Below the pieces are notes generated by a model. It made no database searches. It was not told the DNA's origin and worked only from the letters and a program-made list of their open reading frames with translations. Positions 35,496 through 47,869 of a stretch of 64,000 nt of DNA are shown one piece after another. The DNA lies in assembly GCF_004210375.1 (NCBI RefSeq), contig NC_134834.1, positions 93,748,170 through 93,812,169 on the forward strand, given 5' to 3'. This DNA is from Tachypleus tridentatus. Its lineage: Eukaryota; Arthropoda; Merostomata; Xiphosura; Limulidae. Position numbers and translations under genes: made by a program. Numbering within the stretch: the first letter of the stretch is position 1; each line of letters opens with the position of its first letter.

Positions 35496-35778
35496 GGGCC
35501 CGGCATGACCAAGCGTGTTAAGGCGTGCGACTCATAATCTGAGGGTCGCAGGTTCGCATTCCCGTCGCGCTAAACATGCTTGCCCTTTCAGATGTGGGGG
35601 CGTTATAATGTGACGGTCAATCCCACTATTCGTTGGTAGAAGAGTAGCCCAAGAGTTGGCGGTGAGTGGTGATGACCAGCTGCCTTCCCTCTAGTCTTAC
35701 ACTGCTAAATTAGGGACGGCTAGCACAGATAGCCTTCGAGTGACTTTGTGCGAAATTCAAAAAACAAACAAACAAATA
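35496..35778 (+). mobile_element. SINE-A with 12 bp target-site duplication
   Basis: Full-length copy; ATGCTCCATATA flanks it at 35484-35495 and 35779-35790. It landed just past the tail of the preceding SINE-B. Confidence 0.96.
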
Positions 35779-35885
35779 ATGCTCCATATATGGGAAGTTC
35801 AAGGAAAAGAAGATAGGATATTATAAAACTATAATGCTCTAGTAATATTATTTCTCTGCATAAGTATCTAACATAGAAACAGCAA

Positions 35886-36161
35886 CGCCCAGCATGGCTA
35901 TGTGGTTTAGGCACTCGACTCGTAATATGAGGGTTGTGGGTTCTATTCACCGCCACACCAAACATGCTTGCCCTTTCAGCCGCGGGGGCGGTATAATGTG
36001 ATGGTCAATCCCACTATTCGTTGGTAAAAGAATTGCCCAAGAGTTAGCGATGGGTGGTGATGGCTAGCTACCTTCCTTTTAGTCTCAGCTTGCTAAATTA
36101 GGGACGGCTAGCGCAAATAGCCCTGGTGTAGGTTTGCGAGAAATTCAAACCAAACAACAAT
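35886..36161 (+). mobile_element. SINE-A, full length
   Basis: Starts GCCCAGCATGGCTATGTGG; the anticodon-loop position reads ACTCGTAAT; body and tail AAATTCAAACCAAACAACAA complete. Confidence 0.91.
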
Positions 36162-37244
36162 TTTAATGATGAAAATAAAACGTTATGGTTTAAGATTAGA
36201 ATTTAAACACAATGTGTTTAATACAAGAAATATTTATCAAGCATCATATTTTTATTTCAAACATTAATTACATATATTTAAGTACAATCTATGATATCAT
36301 TATTGGAAGAAAAATGATGACAATGAACGAAGATTTACCGTTTACAGAAAATAATTAGTTTAAAGCTTAAACCAATTTGATGTACTAAAAGGGTAAAATA
36401 TTCGTAAATTCTAGCTTACTCTTAGCAAAGACTGTAATTGTGATCTTACAATTCAATTAACACGCGTATTTTGAGAAATTGAGAAAGCCTATTTCTATCT
36501 GCTTCTGGAATAAAGCTGATATTATTTCAAAAGAATTCTAACGGAACTTGCCAAGTGTAATAATGCTAGGAGTGTGTTTTATAGCTCTTTAAGTACAAAA
36601 GAATTATATTTGTCAATGATAAAACTGTATTACTTAGAATGCAACAGGGAAAAGCAGTTCTCAATGGTTTTAAAGCACATCAATGGCCTACACAAACTTT
36701 TTTGCCAAATACTATTTAATATACAGGCATAAAAACTTTATATTACATAGCTAACATCTATTATTTTATCATAAGATAGCTTACTTATGATACTTCAGCA
36801 CAATAAGATATTCAACGTCAAAAATAACAGTTTTATAATTTGATATATCTCTTACAAAATGTGGTTACGATTTCATATCTTCGTAATTCCATTCTGAAAC
36901 GCGGTCTTGAGCCAATAATATTGTAAACGTTTACAAGGGTAAATCACCTTTAACAACAACTAATAGAGGTCACGCATGATCGTAGATCATTCAGGACATT
37001 TCAGAGACACTTCTTGAACCCGGTGAATGTAAACATACATCAAAGTGCTTGGCGTTATGCTGACAGAAGAATGGAACAGACTTCCCGAGAGAGAACGTTA
37101 CTCACAGATTGGCTAGAAGTATCCTTTCTGCAGACTGTTTCAATCCACAGGAAAGGGTACCATGAACCTTTCTTCCTAATTACAACCTTTTCAAGTGATT
37201 TTATTTATCTGAGTGATAAGTTGAATAACTTTTAATGTGAGAAG
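36162..37244. other. Intergenic, nothing recognised
   Basis: AT-rich sequence with a short open frame (37014-37235) that shows no family features. Confidence 0.5.
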
Positions 37245-37475
37245 CCTTACGCACCACGGGTTGTGACTATTTGAGGATCCATATGCATCACGGACTGTAA
37301 CTATGTGAGGATACTAATGCACTATGGATTGAAACTATACGATGAGCCTTTTGCAGAACGGGTTGTAACAATATAAGAATTCTTATGAACCATGGGTTGT
37401 AACTATATAAGAATCCTTATGAACCATGGGTTGTAACTATATAAGAATCCTTATGAACCATGGGTTGTAACTAGT
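37245..37475. repeat. Short tandem array, 34 bp final unit
   Basis: ATGAACCATGGGTTGTAACT repeats at 34 bp spacing in the last copies; earlier copies (from 37245) are longer and diverged. About six units in all. Confidence 0.85.
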
Positions 37476-37537
37476 GAACTATTAACTACGAAATCGATTT
37501 AGTAACTGCAGTTCTATTGATAAATTTTTATTATTTT

Positions 37538-37647
37538 CTAAGCGTAGAACTACACAATGGCTACGTGCGCTGTGTTAACCGAAGGTATTGAACCCCAATT
37601 CGTAGTGTTATAAATAATTCACTAATTTACTGTTTAACCACGGAGAT
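37538..37647 (-). mobile_element. SINE-C, very diverged
   Basis: AAGCGTAGAACTACACAATG, GGTATTGAACCCC and GTAGTGTTATAAAT keep the order of SINE-C with many changes. Confidence 0.5.
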
Positions 37648-37762
37648 GAGGGGTAATAAATGGTATTCCAAATGTACATTACATTATAATTTTAGTTATG
37701 TTATTAATTTTTTTAAAAGAATAATTTAAGAGCGAAATATCCAGCTTTTAGTGTTTTTGTAG

Positions 37763-38038
37763 TTTTGTTTGTTTTTGAATTTCGCGCAAAGCTACACGAG
37801 GGTTATTTGCGCTAGTCGTTCCTAATTTAGCAGTGTAAGACTAAAAGGAAGGTAACTACTCATCACCACCCACCGTCAACTGTTGGGTTACTTTTGTACC
37901 AACGAATAGAGGGATTGATCGTCACATTATAACGCTCCCACGACTGAAAGGGCGAGCATGTTTTGGTGTGACGAGAATTCAAACCTGTAACCTTCAGATT
38001 ACGGGTCGCGCGCCTTGACCACCTGGCCATGCCGGGCC
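37763..38038 (-). mobile_element. SINE-A, full length
   Basis: From TTTGTTTTTGAATTTCGCGC to GGCCATGCCGGGCC, complete. Confidence 0.94.
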
Positions 38039-38555
38039 TTTTTTTAGCTTCAGCTAACAAGTTTAATAACGTTCGTTCTGAAAGTTATAATATTATATTG
38101 CATCTGACTATGTTTGGAGTTGCCTACACGCAACTTTCAGATCAGTAGTAAAAAATGAAACTATTTATTAAATATAATTTGTATTATAAACAATTTTAAT
38201 TTGTTTCACGAGTCCTAGGTATGAGGGAGATTCTGCAACACTCTTATTCGTTGATTCTATGAAGCAAACGTTAAAAAAATAGTTGGATAAAAGATGAATA
38301 AATAGGCTAATTCTTCAAAAATCAGCATCATTAATACATAACAAAGATTGATTCTGACTCTCTGTATTGACTGTGATTAAACAATTAATAGTTGGGAAAA
38401 TTACTACAATTGCAACCAAATTAACTGAGATGACTATTTAATTATCCACTACCGAAAATGTTCTTTCCTTTTTGCAAATTTTGATGTAAAACACAAGGAA
38501 GATATAATATTAATTAATACGACTTTAAGTTCAATTATTTGAAATAAATCACATA
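38039..38555. other. Intergenic, nothing recognised
   Basis: No repeat or gene assigned. Confidence 0.5.
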
Positions 38556-38652
38556 CATACACAATGCGCTATCTGTGCTCTGCCCACCACGGGTATCGAG
38601 GCCCATTTGCTAGCGTTGTAAGTCCGCAAAGATACCTCTGTAACACCGCGGG
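38556..38652 (-). mobile_element. SINE-C, partial
   Basis: ACACAATGCGCTATCTGTGC, CCCACCACGGGTATCGAGGC, GTTGTAAGTCCGCA; head worn. Confidence 0.78.
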
Positions 38653-39520
38653 TGAAAGACGGGACAAAATTCAACTTTTGAAAATAAAACCATTTACTTT
38701 AATGAATACTGATTTTTTTTCCGTTTATTTCCAGTTCATTAACTTTAATGTTTTGTAAAAACACAGTACTTATGTCAACACTGTAACTAATGTAAACACG
38801 TTCAGAAACTGAACAGTGCGACGATTTTAATTCTGAGGTGATTATCTTCCCACCGTGGCTTTCATCTCATCAAGAACTCTTCCAGTCACACATTATCCTT
38901 ATTCATTGCAATGCAACGTTCAGATAAATTAATTAAAAAATCACGTCCATTTAACAGTTTCTTCACTATTAACAAACTCAAATAATACAGTGCTTCTTCA
39001 TGATGTTGATATAAGTTGTACGGAACATTTCTCGATAAGACTCTTGGATAAAAGATCACTGAGTTTATGGTAATTTATGGTAATGTTGGATAAGTGAAAA
39101 ATTAAACAAGATTATTTTAAATCGTTAGAAGTTGTAGTCAACGTTTAGTGAGTGAGCTTTATTAACTTGTTTTGATAATGATTTGGACACAAGTATTCTT
39201 CTGTCACAGCTGTCACTTGCTAATGTATCATTAAAACAATACAAAGCGGTTTGGACAGACCTCGGTAGACGCAAGTGTTCGTAGATGTGAAAGGGCTGTA
39301 TTTATAAGTGGTGTTTAGAAACGTCGCGACATTCGACACGAAGATCCCCTTAACTGCTAATCTGTTTTGGTTTTTTTTGTGGTTTCACCAGTTTCACTTA
39401 CATCATCCTCCCAGTGAAACCTTAAACGTCTTGTCAAGCTCTTGGTAATTATTTGAACACAGATCTTTGCAATGTATGGATCCCACTGAGGAATTAACGG
39501 TATGTTTACGGATTTGCTTT
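38653..39520. other. Intergenic, nothing recognised
   Basis: No repeat or gene assigned. Confidence 0.5.
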
Positions 39521-39888
39521 CCACTCATTGATATTTGGGTCTTTGATGACCTAGGAAGGTTAGGTTCCACTTATTAATATTTTGGTCTTTGATGGCCTGG
39601 GAAGGTCAAGTTCCACTCATTGATATTTGGGTCTTTGATGACCTGGGAAGATCAAGTTCCACTCATTGATATTTGGGTCTTTGATGTCCTGGGAAGATCA
39701 AGTTCCACTCATTAATATTTGGGTCTTTGATGACCTGGGAAGGTCAAGTTCCACTCATTGATATTTTGATCTTTGATGACCTGAGAAAATCAAGTTCCAC
39801 TCATTAATATTTGGGTCTTTGATGACCTGGAAAGGTCAGGTTCCACTTATTGATATTTGGGTCTTTGATGACCTGGGAAGGTCAGGTG
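39521..39888. repeat. Minisatellite, 46 bp unit, 8 copies
   Basis: CCACTCATTGATATTTGGGT recurs at 39521, 39567, 39613, 39659, 39705, 39751, 39797 and 39843: exactly 46 bp each time, with a few substitutions. Confidence 0.97.
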
Positions 39889-40181
39889 TAAAATAGGTTT
39901 TTTCCTCCTTCGCGAGCTGTCCTTGTTAGATTTTCTAAAACTTGATTAAAATCAAATTTTGGTTTGGATTTCTATTCGTTTTTGTTTGTAACATTCCTTT
40001 TCAGGACTATGTCTATTTTATGTTGCCGGGTTATGTATTTCCTTGATTTGCTGTTTATTTTTGTGCTGTGTTGCTTGTGGGAGTACGAGTGACTGGATGA
40101 TTCGTGATAGTAATGGTGTTAAGAGTTCAATACCTATTTTAATTATTAGTGTTACGGTGTTATGTTGGTTTTGAGGGTTTC

Positions 40182-40610
40182 TTATCGTGATAGATATTCA
40201 TGGAATATATTTTTGGCTGATTCTGTTGCTTGATTTGTTGTTTCGTCATTTTGTGGTTGAGCCGTTGTCAGTTGTGTGTTCTTTATTTCTTTTGTTGTGT
40301 AATGAGTCCCAATGCGTGTTTTTGTAGCCTGTGCGACTGTATGTTTAGTAATGGATTGCTGATTTATGTTAATTGTTTCTTGAGAGGTGGGTCTCTTGGA
40401 AACACTTGGTGTTCTGTTTGTTTCCTGACGTGGTGGTTGCGTGTTTGTGTTATTTATTATGTTCATTATGCGTGTTTTAATGTTCTTGTATTTCACTTGT
40501 AGCTTACCGTGTGTTGCTGTTGGCAGTTAAAGCAGTGAGGTTGCGTGTTTTCGTGATAACACTTTGTATTTCTGTGTTTTCCCCTACGCTATACGCATTT
40601 ACAACGCTTA
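40182..40610 (-). pseudogene. LINE ORF1 (gag-like) C-terminal fragment
   Basis: On the minus strand a piece near 40530-40600 reads CFNCQQQHTVSYK, like the last zinc knuckle of jockey-type ORF1 proteins (C-x2-C-x4-H followed by an aromatic and basic stretch). After a frameshift comes a Gln/Thr/Asn-rich, basic tail (KYKNIKTRIMNIINNTNTQ onward) ending at 40182. The strong T/G bias on the plus strand here comes from this composition. No reverse transcriptase follows on the left. Confidence 0.5.
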
Positions 40611-40635
40611 ATTGAATGATTCAATGTCTCGCTGT

Positions 40636-40680
40636 GTACAGAGCGCAGATAGTCCATTGTTTAGCTACGCAATAAAGAAG
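40636..40680 (+). mobile_element. SINE-C core fragment
   Basis: Only CAGAGCGCAGATAGTCCATT and TTTAGCTACGCAATAA remain. Confidence 0.4.
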
Positions 40681-40875
40681 AACAGTAGACACAAGGCACA
40701 GGTTCAAGTGTTGGAAAGCAGGAAAATTATTTCCTGTGAATATATTAATATTACTTACTCAGTTACTTGCCGAGTATAGTGTGTGGACTACATACTGATG
40801 GAAAAAAAAAGGTTTATTTTGTTTGTTTTTTTCACTTTATTGAACAACTATTGTTCTATACGTCATAAAAAAAAT

Positions 40876-41030
40876 TTCTTGGACACCTATTGATCCATAT
40901 GTCCTGAGGGTAATTCGTTTCTCGGACAATTGCTGTCTCCTAAATCCTGAGGATAATTTATTTCTTGGATAAATACTGTCTCCTACATCTTGAGGAAATT
41001 TTATTTTTGGATAACTTCGGTCTCCTAGAC
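40876..41030. repeat. Diverged tandem repeat, about 3 units of ~55 bp
   Basis: TTCTTGGA, TCCT(A/G)...TCCTGAGG and TAATT.(A/G)TTTCT recur three times from 40876 with heavy divergence. Confidence 0.55.
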
Positions 41031-41372
41031 CAACAGTTGCAAATCTGTCAGAAGCTTTTTGGCTCATTCTTTTTAAAATTAGAGAATTTTTAAGTAACTA
41101 CTTTTAGCGCACGTGAACAGAGGTTTCTTTAATTTATAAGTTTTTTTATTGAGGAAATACATTTCATTTTGAAGCTGCTTAAAGTAAGATGCAATTGAAA
41201 ACATCTTTGCCAGAGCCTAAATATTTGAAAATTATAAGCTAATCATACGTTTCTTGTTTTGTGACGTTTTTCCCCTTTTAGCCAGTCATGTAAGTCTCTT
41301 TGCGCATGTCATGCATTTCTTATGCCGACTCCTTTTGCTTTGCTTTCCTTGTCGTTTACCCCGCTTAACTAG

Positions 41373-41430
41373 AAGATGCTCAGCAGATAGCCCAATGTGG
41401 CTTTGCTATAAGAAATCACACACAAACATA
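41373..41430 (+). mobile_element. SINE-B tail fragment
   Basis: GCTCAGCAGATAGCCCAATG, GGCTTTGCTATAAGAAATC and ACACACAAAC only. Confidence 0.8.
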
Positions 41431-41983
41431 CAAACTAGAAGACCAACGTTTCTTCAAACAACAAAATCTACCAAACAAAGGCTTATGAATATACTGTTTA
41501 AATTATCGACACGTGACTTAGAGAAAAAAATATGTGAGTACCATGAAAAAACTATAATCTATTAAGTTGTTATTTGAACATGTGATGGATAAAAGAAACT
41601 TTCATTATAGTCGAGGGCATGTCTTATTTTATCTTGCCCATAAAACTTTAATCTGTTTGGGGAGGCAGTGTTTGTGAAAGAAATATATAACTTATCTATT
41701 CAAACGAAGTTAGAATTTGTATCAAAAGTGAGGCCTGTATTTTTCTCCTTCAGATATTGTTTGTACAAAAAAATGTTGTCAGATTTATTTAACTTCAATT
41801 TGAAGGATTTCATCAGTTAACGCTTAAAGACTAGACGTCTTTGGTATTGTTTTTATATTCTTCTTTTCTACGAACACCTACGAACACACTCTGATAAAAA
41901 CAATCGTAAATATTAAGTGGATAATAGCAACCATTCAGTCACCGAGTACACACGTAGCGTCGAGTCAAAATTATTGGCTGTCG

Positions 41984-42101
41984 CGCCCTAGCGGCCTAAC
42001 GCGATATCATCGGGCTTACGACGCCTGGAACTGGGTTTCGATACCTGTGATTAGCAGAGTACAGATAACCTATTGTATGTCTTTGTGTTTAACTGCAAAC
42101 A
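41984..42101 (+). mobile_element. SINE-C
   Basis: CCTAGCGGCCTAACGCG, GGGTTTCGATACCTGTG (B box), CAGATAACCTATTGTATGTC and TTTGTGTTTAACTG. Confidence 0.75.
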
Positions 42102-42415
42102 CTATCAAATATTTTCCTTGGTATAAATGGCTTAAGGCATTTCGAAAGAACAGTAACTTAGCCGCAAGCATCACCTTCTTGAACAAAAATATTCCACAAA
42201 TTGTGTACTTTACGAATAAAATTTGAAGCAAGACTCTGTACAAGCTTCAAAGTGTATATTAATAACTTATAAAGAAAATATACACTTTTTTGTTGTTTTT
42301 TTTTTAGGAAAATATACTAAGTCGAGACTCTGTAAGTTACTGTTTAATAGATATAGAGACAAGAGTATTATATTTCTTGGACGTTTGTAAATGACCACAA
42401 ATATTTATGACACAT

Positions 42416-42526
42416 GTTTGTAGTTAAGAACAAATCTGCGCAATGAGTGATCTGTGCTCTGCCCATCACTGGTATCGAAACTTGGTTTCTAGCTTTGTAA
42501 GTCCACAGACTAGTCGCCGTGTTTCT
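42416..42526 (-). mobile_element. SINE-C
   Basis: TTTGTAGTTAAGAACAAATC, ATCTGTGCTCTGCCCATCAC, GGTATCGAAACTTGG and TTGTAAGTCCACAGAC. Confidence 0.82.
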
Positions 42527-43074
42527 GAAGAGGGGACATTTGACGAATAAGAGTAACAACACTGAAGCACATGAAGCCATCTTGAAGAAGACCGCTTAAT
42601 TTTACAGTGCACGAAGTAATGGAAAACAAATGAGCACCAAAGGTAAATGCGGGAAATAAAACCAGGTGGAGCCAAAACCTTGTCTGTAAACTCTCTGCAG
42701 GAACCTCTTCACATACACAAAGAATTGTGTATGGATCTACATACCGTATGACAACGATCTGATATCTGAGTTGCATAACCTGCTACAAAGTTTCGCAAAA
42801 GTACATAAGAATTAGATATGTTTTTACTTAGGTTTCGTGCCTTATTTTTAAAGATATTCTATAGAACTCTGTACATTACAGTCATATCATATTACATTTA
42901 CCTGCTTTCACTGAAAGTCAATGCATTAAGTCTTGAATATCCCTAGATTCCGGATTTTGTGTCGTGCACAGATGTTAGAGTAAGATAAGTACGAATAATA
43001 AAGAAATGCAGTATTATTTTTGTTGAATGTACAGTAATAGACTTTGAACACTGTTTATTGCCTCAAACTGAAAG

Positions 43075-43297
43075 GCCAGACGTGACTTCGTGATTAGTGT
43101 GTATCCGAGTGTTCGTGGTTCGGGTTCTGTTGCCTTAAGATCACACTCTACACTTTGAGACTGCAGGTGCGCTCTAGTAATAAGAGTTGCCAAGAAACTG
43201 GTCCTGAGTGTTGTTGACTAGCTACCTTCCCTCTTGTTAAACAGTGCAAAAATTAGGACGTCTAGTGCAGATAGGTTTTTTGTAACTTTGCGCGACT
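43075..43297 (+). mobile_element. SINE-A, very diverged
   Basis: GGCCAGACGTGACTTCGTG, TCGTGGTTCGGGTTC, CTAGCTACCTTCCCTCTTG, GTCTAGTGCAGATAGG and GTAACTTTGCGCGA keep SINE-A order. Faces the dimeric SINE next to it, tail to tail. Confidence 0.7.
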
Positions 43298-43307
43298 ACC
43301 TGAATAG

Positions 43308-43552
43308 TTTTTGTTTTTTTTAATTTCGCGCAAAGCTACATGAGGCCTATCTGTGTTAGTGGTCCCTAATTCAGCAGTGTAAGACTACAGGGAAGGCGCC
43401 TAGTCATCGTCACCCACCAAATAGTGGGATTGATCGAAACATCATTACTACCCCACGGTTGAATGGGCGAGTATGTTTGGTGCGACAGGGATTCGAAACC
43501 ACGACTCTTAGATAGCGAGTCAAGTGTTCTAACTACTTGGTCGTACTGGGCC
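43308..43552 (-). mobile_element. SINE-A subtype (deletion form), first half of a dimer
   Basis: Lacks the stretch between CACCCACC and AAATAGTGGG that normal copies have. It ends TCGTACTGGGCC and is joined by GTGAATGTTGAAAGGGATTG to the next SINE-A. The same arrangement recurs at 51864-52355. Confidence 0.88.
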
Positions 43553-43566
43553 GTGAATGTTGAAAG

Positions 43567-43834
43567 GGATTGTTTGTTTGTTTTTGAATTTCGCGCAAAG
43601 CTATCTGCGCTAGCCGTCCCTAATTTGGCAGTGTGAGACTAGAGGTAAGGAAACTAGTCATCGCCACCCACTGCCAACTCTTGGGCTACTCGTATACCAA
43701 CGAATAGTGGGATTGACTATAACATTATAATACCCTCACGACTGAAAGGGCGAGCATGTTTGGTGTGACGGGGATTCAAAACCACGACCTTCAGATTGCA
43801 GGTCGAGTACCTTAACCAGCTGGTCATTCTTGGC
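43567..43834 (-). mobile_element. SINE-A, second half of a dimer
   Basis: GTTTGTTTGTTTTTGAATTT to GGTCATTCTTGGC, near full length, with a short deletion after GCGCAAAGCTA. Confidence 0.9.
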
Positions 43835-44808
43835 TATCCTAAAAATAAAGTTCCGCTAACGGAACCTTTATAATGTTTGTTTGCTTGACTTTTTTGTTTT
43901 CCATAAGCACACAATCTTCAGTCCGTAGAAATATTTCTCAACATACCGTACATGTAGTTCTTGATGCGATGTTGTTTCTTGGGTCATAATATTGCTGCAT
44001 GAGTTTATATTACTGAAAATATATCCGAGATAAAAATGTTCAGATGAGATCTAAATGACGTTAAAGGCACTCGGTAGGTGTGGCCTCATATGTCGCGAGG
44101 AGTGTTTGTTAAAAAAAAAGATTCGGATGGTTGAAGATGTACTCAGCAAGAACAATTGATATTAATAGGCTAGAAAATATTTGTCTTTGTGTTCCAGGTC
44201 TCATTGCAGTCGTTGTTGGTTGAAAGAAGTTTATGGTGCAGGGGTGTTTCAGAATAACCTAATTAAAGTCACATTTCAACCCATTTCATTTAGTACTCGA
44301 AGACAATGATCATTCACTGAGAATAATCTGTTTTTAGTGTTTATATAAAAATACATAAATACATAGAATAAAACTCGTAGAAAAGTATTTTTAACAATAC
44401 TCCAGTGCCATACAGTAAAACATTCATAAACTTCTGAAACTGTTCTGATATGTATATATACTGAAAACCTCAGAATTGTCACTGATAACATGGCGTTAAC
44501 GTATAGGGGGACGCTTTATATTGGTTAATTATACAACTGGTCATCTGTGCAAAGGCCACCACTGGAATCGAACTTTGAATTTAACGATATCAGCTCTGAA
44601 ACTTACCTGTGAGATGTTAGGGGTTCGTAAAAGTCCTATAAAACGTGTTTCCCCTGTCTTACGTGATTATATATATCAAAACAAAATTGTTATTGGCAAA
44701 GTATTCCAAAGATCAACAGTAGTGAAATAAAGGACGAGGTTTTCTGAGTTAAAGTTAATAGTTCTTAGAAAATTCAGATTGAACTATTGTTATGGTGAAA
44801 AACAAATT
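43835..44808. other. Intergenic, nothing firm
   Basis: AT-rich. A stretch at 44535-44610 faintly resembles a worn SINE-C. No gene seen. Confidence 0.45.
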
Positions 44809-44816
44809 GTTATGAA

Positions 44817-45087
44817 CGTTTGTTTTGAAATTCGCCAAAGCTACACGAGGACTATCTGCGCTAGCCATCCATAATTTTGCAGTGTGAGACTAGATGAAAG
44901 GCAGCTAGTCAATACCATCCGCCACCAACTCTTGGACTACTTTTTTATTAACGAATAGCAAAATTGACCGTTACATTATAACGCCTCCACGGCTGAAAAG
45001 GGGAGCATATTTGGTGTGATGGTAATTCGAACCCGCGACCCTCGGATTACGAGTCGAGTGCCTTAACCACCTGGCCATGCCGGGCCT
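44817..45087 (-). mobile_element. SINE-A with target-site duplication
   Basis: Full length, GTTTGTTTTGAAATTCGCC to GGCCATGCCGGGCC. GTTATGAA flanks it at 44809-44816 and 45089-45096. Confidence 0.93.
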
Positions 45088-45457
45088 CGTTATGAAGGAA
45101 TAATTAATACGAAACTATATTTTAATTATGTGAACACAATTACGTAACACGTTTCCATGCAATACCAAGCTACTATTTCATCAAAAGAAAGTAAGACATT
45201 GAGATATAACAATATAAATATAAATGTATATATTATTTGAGAAATATAAAACAGCATTAAGTTTTTTTCCTTGAGGCTTTCCTAACTAGGCAGAGTTTTG
45301 TATTAAACGTCCAACACTACAAGTTATATGGTTACACTTTCTGTTTCTTTTCAATTGCCATCTACACTGGAAATTAAAATAAGATAATTCTAAGTTTGTG
45401 TACAACATACGACACTTTTGAACCTTAACGAACTCTGAGATTCAGTGACTCGTGTTT

Positions 45458-45597
45458 ATGGATTTCAGTTTTGAAGCTGTAATACCATTTCATTCAACTA
45501 CAGACTTTCCACCAGCCGATATGAGACTGACAAATATAACAGATAAATTGAACTTTTCTGCCAAGACCATGTTGAATGAAACAATGCGGCGCGAAAA
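45458..45597 (+). CDS. Candidate short coding exon, family unknown
   Basis: An ATG opens 46 codons (begins MDFSFEAVIPFHSTTDF, ends LNETMRREK plus two bases) directly before a perfect donor, AAAA/GTAAGT. An in-frame TGA lies just upstream, so if real it would be a start exon; alternatively TTTATGGATTTCAG could be an acceptor, making it internal. NIT, NFS and NET are possible glycosylation sites, but no signal peptide is obvious. It lies 2.3 kb before the ONECUT start. Joining it in phase to the candidate acceptor near 47770 hits a stop and is out of frame with ONECUT, so it is not a simple N-terminal extension. I do not recognise the product. Confidence 0.3.
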
Positions 45598-46111
45598 GTA
45601 AGTTTCTATACCGAGCTTTACGATTAGAGAACTCCGTTATCTACGATACGGTACTTAAATTGCTTTACATTATTTGTAACATTACATGTAGTACTTTAAA
45701 TGTTACGGAGTAGTAAATATCTTCATTTAGGTATGAACTGTCTTAAACTGTTTCTGGATAAGGCATAACTGGTGGGAAATAATTTATTATAAATTAAAGC
45801 TAACACATAAAACTCACTCTGATAACCATTTATATTATGAATTCATCTAAGAACCTATGAAGATAATCTTTATTATTTCCAGATGTGCCGGTAAAAGATG
45901 GACAAAAAAATCAAATTAAAAGTCAGTTATGTTTATTGTAACCACTTAACTTTCAACAGTACGAATTACGTTTTTTTTTCAGACGTAACCACCAGGTTAC
46001 AATTTTACCTAAGTCTTTTAACAGCCCTCGATCGCTCTATTTCTTGGACTTTTTCTGGCTTTCTAAAAGCGGCCTTCTACCTATACATTTACAGATTATT
46101 TTATTTGGTTG

Positions 46112-46214
46112 GGTATGTCTCCGGATTTACAACGCTAAAATCAGGGGTTCGATTCCACTCGGTGGGCTGAGCAGATAGCCCGATGTAGCTTTGCTATAAG
46201 AAAAACACACACAC
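46112..46214 (+). mobile_element. SINE-B with 12 bp target-site duplication
   Basis: TATGTCTCCGGATTTACAAC, GGGGTTCGATTCCACTC (B box), CAGATAGCCCGATGTAGC and GCTATAAGAAAAACACAC. TTTATTTGGTTG flanks it at 46100-46111 and 46215-46226. The head is cut short. Confidence 0.93.
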
Positions 46215-46226
46215 TTTATTTGGTTG

Positions 46227-47403
46227 CTTGGATACTAATAAAAACAACAAACTGCGAAAACAAACTCGTTTTTAGAACTGTAGCAATTAAAATCTCACGA
46301 ACTTTCAAATTAAATTGGGCGCTATAATTGGCAGTGTAAACTGGACCATTTTTTTGTTGAAAAGATTTTCCGGTTATTTTTATATTTTTATCGTATTCCA
46401 AAGGTATTTCAAAATTCATACATTAAGTAACATCGTAGAATACAATATTGTTAATACCGTGATAAGGTATAATGGCGACAACTGTAGTCTACACGATATC
46501 ATCTTTAAAAGGGCGCAACTCCAGTTTTACCATGGTTAAACTCACACGCTGACGTTTCCTGGACTACAGTTGGTGGATCTCGCTAGAACGTTTAATCACT
46601 CCCGTGCTAAAGTGTCGTGGTGCGCTCGAGAAGCAGTACGTGTGTTTCCCGGTTTTCGTGCGCTTGGCTGTGTCGTTTGTGCCATAGTTGCATAATTTAC
46701 TTGACAGTAAAAAAAACTGCTTTAAAAACGTTTTTTATGTCAATGCAAGAGAAGATTATTAATTTGTTTCTATTTCAATTGAAAAAACAACAACGTGAAA
46801 CTAGACGTTTCTTAAACTTATTTCTAGCGGATGTTACCAGTCAAACTATGTAATTAAGGTAACGGTGATAACTTTCGTACTACATGTAGCAAACAACCAA
46901 TATGCTCATAATTCGTATTTATAGCATCATAAAGCAAGCCTTACATTTGTACCATACACTTAGCAACAGATTACCATGGTTGTAATGGAGGTGATATAGT
47001 ATTTCATAATGGATATCACATGTTAAAAAAGAGAGACAGCAAAAATACTTGACAAGAAACTATATTTAACAACAATAATTAGGTAGTAATTGTTCGCGGC
47101 ATGTGTTGAAACCATAGTGATCATAAGTTGGATTATTTTAAATAGTTAAGGCAAAAACAAAATTCAGAAACGTCTATTCAATTTTTCGGCTTATGATACA
47201 GCCATAAGCTGTATCAGTCCATAGATTGATATAAGATACCGAAGTTGGCTCTACTCAATACACTGTATACGTGGCTTTTGGTATGATGTTTGTTGGATTG
47301 TGATATTACTGTGTGAGTTTACTTTATTTCAAATACATCTGAAGCGACTGCTATTAATTACTTAGTTTATTGTTGTACTGGACTGTTCTCAATATTACTT
47401 TCT
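46227..47403. other. Upstream region of ONECUT, nothing firm
   Basis: No repeat family recognised. A somewhat GC-richer part around 46550-46700 could hold regulatory sequence, but I see no definite element. Confidence 0.4.
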
Positions 47404-47869
47404 TTGGAGAGTGGAAAATCTGTTGTTTCTTCCATCCTCTATCGTAGTGGTTTTCAGAGGTTCTTCGGTGCTGAATGTTTATCTAAACGACACCAGTTGA
47501 TTTCAACTTTCAGTGCATGGCTTTTAGCGAAAGCAAGAGTATATTTATTTAATTGTTTACAAATACACGTTCTGAATCATAAGTTTAGAACCTGTCAATT
47601 TCATTTCATAACTAGTCTCAACAGGGCTTCTTTCTTACACAGAAGCAAACGAACAAAAACCTATTCTGTGACGCCTGCGCTAGAGAGGATGCGCGTAATG
47701 ATGTGCGCAGTGTTTATAACGAGAAGATGGCGACCGTGTATTAAGGTGACGCGTCTTTGTCCATTCCCAGCCCTGATCCTGTTAAAACCCAATCAGTAAA
47801 GCTAAGAAACCAACCTAGCAGGTGAAACCGGTCGATAAACTATAATTTCTACATCAAGCCAATCTTATC
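47404..47869 (+). promoter_or_regulatory. 5' flank / 5' untranslated region of ONECUT
   Basis: Sequence becomes richer in CpG from about 47660. A possible acceptor (GTCCATTCCCAG, ending at 47770) would begin a 5' exon ~100 bp before the start codon. No TATA box is apparent, and the transcription start is not determined. The open frame running through here (47404-47799) has no family features and is likely untranslated. Confidence 0.35.

Noticed and set aside
3212..39888. Common origin of the two 46 bp minisatellites (3212-3730 and 39521-39888)
   Set aside because: The equal period is coincidence: the unit sequences are unrelated.
47404..47799. 131-codon frame before ONECUT
   Set aside because: Not in frame with ONECUT and without family features; probably 5' untranslated or upstream sequence.
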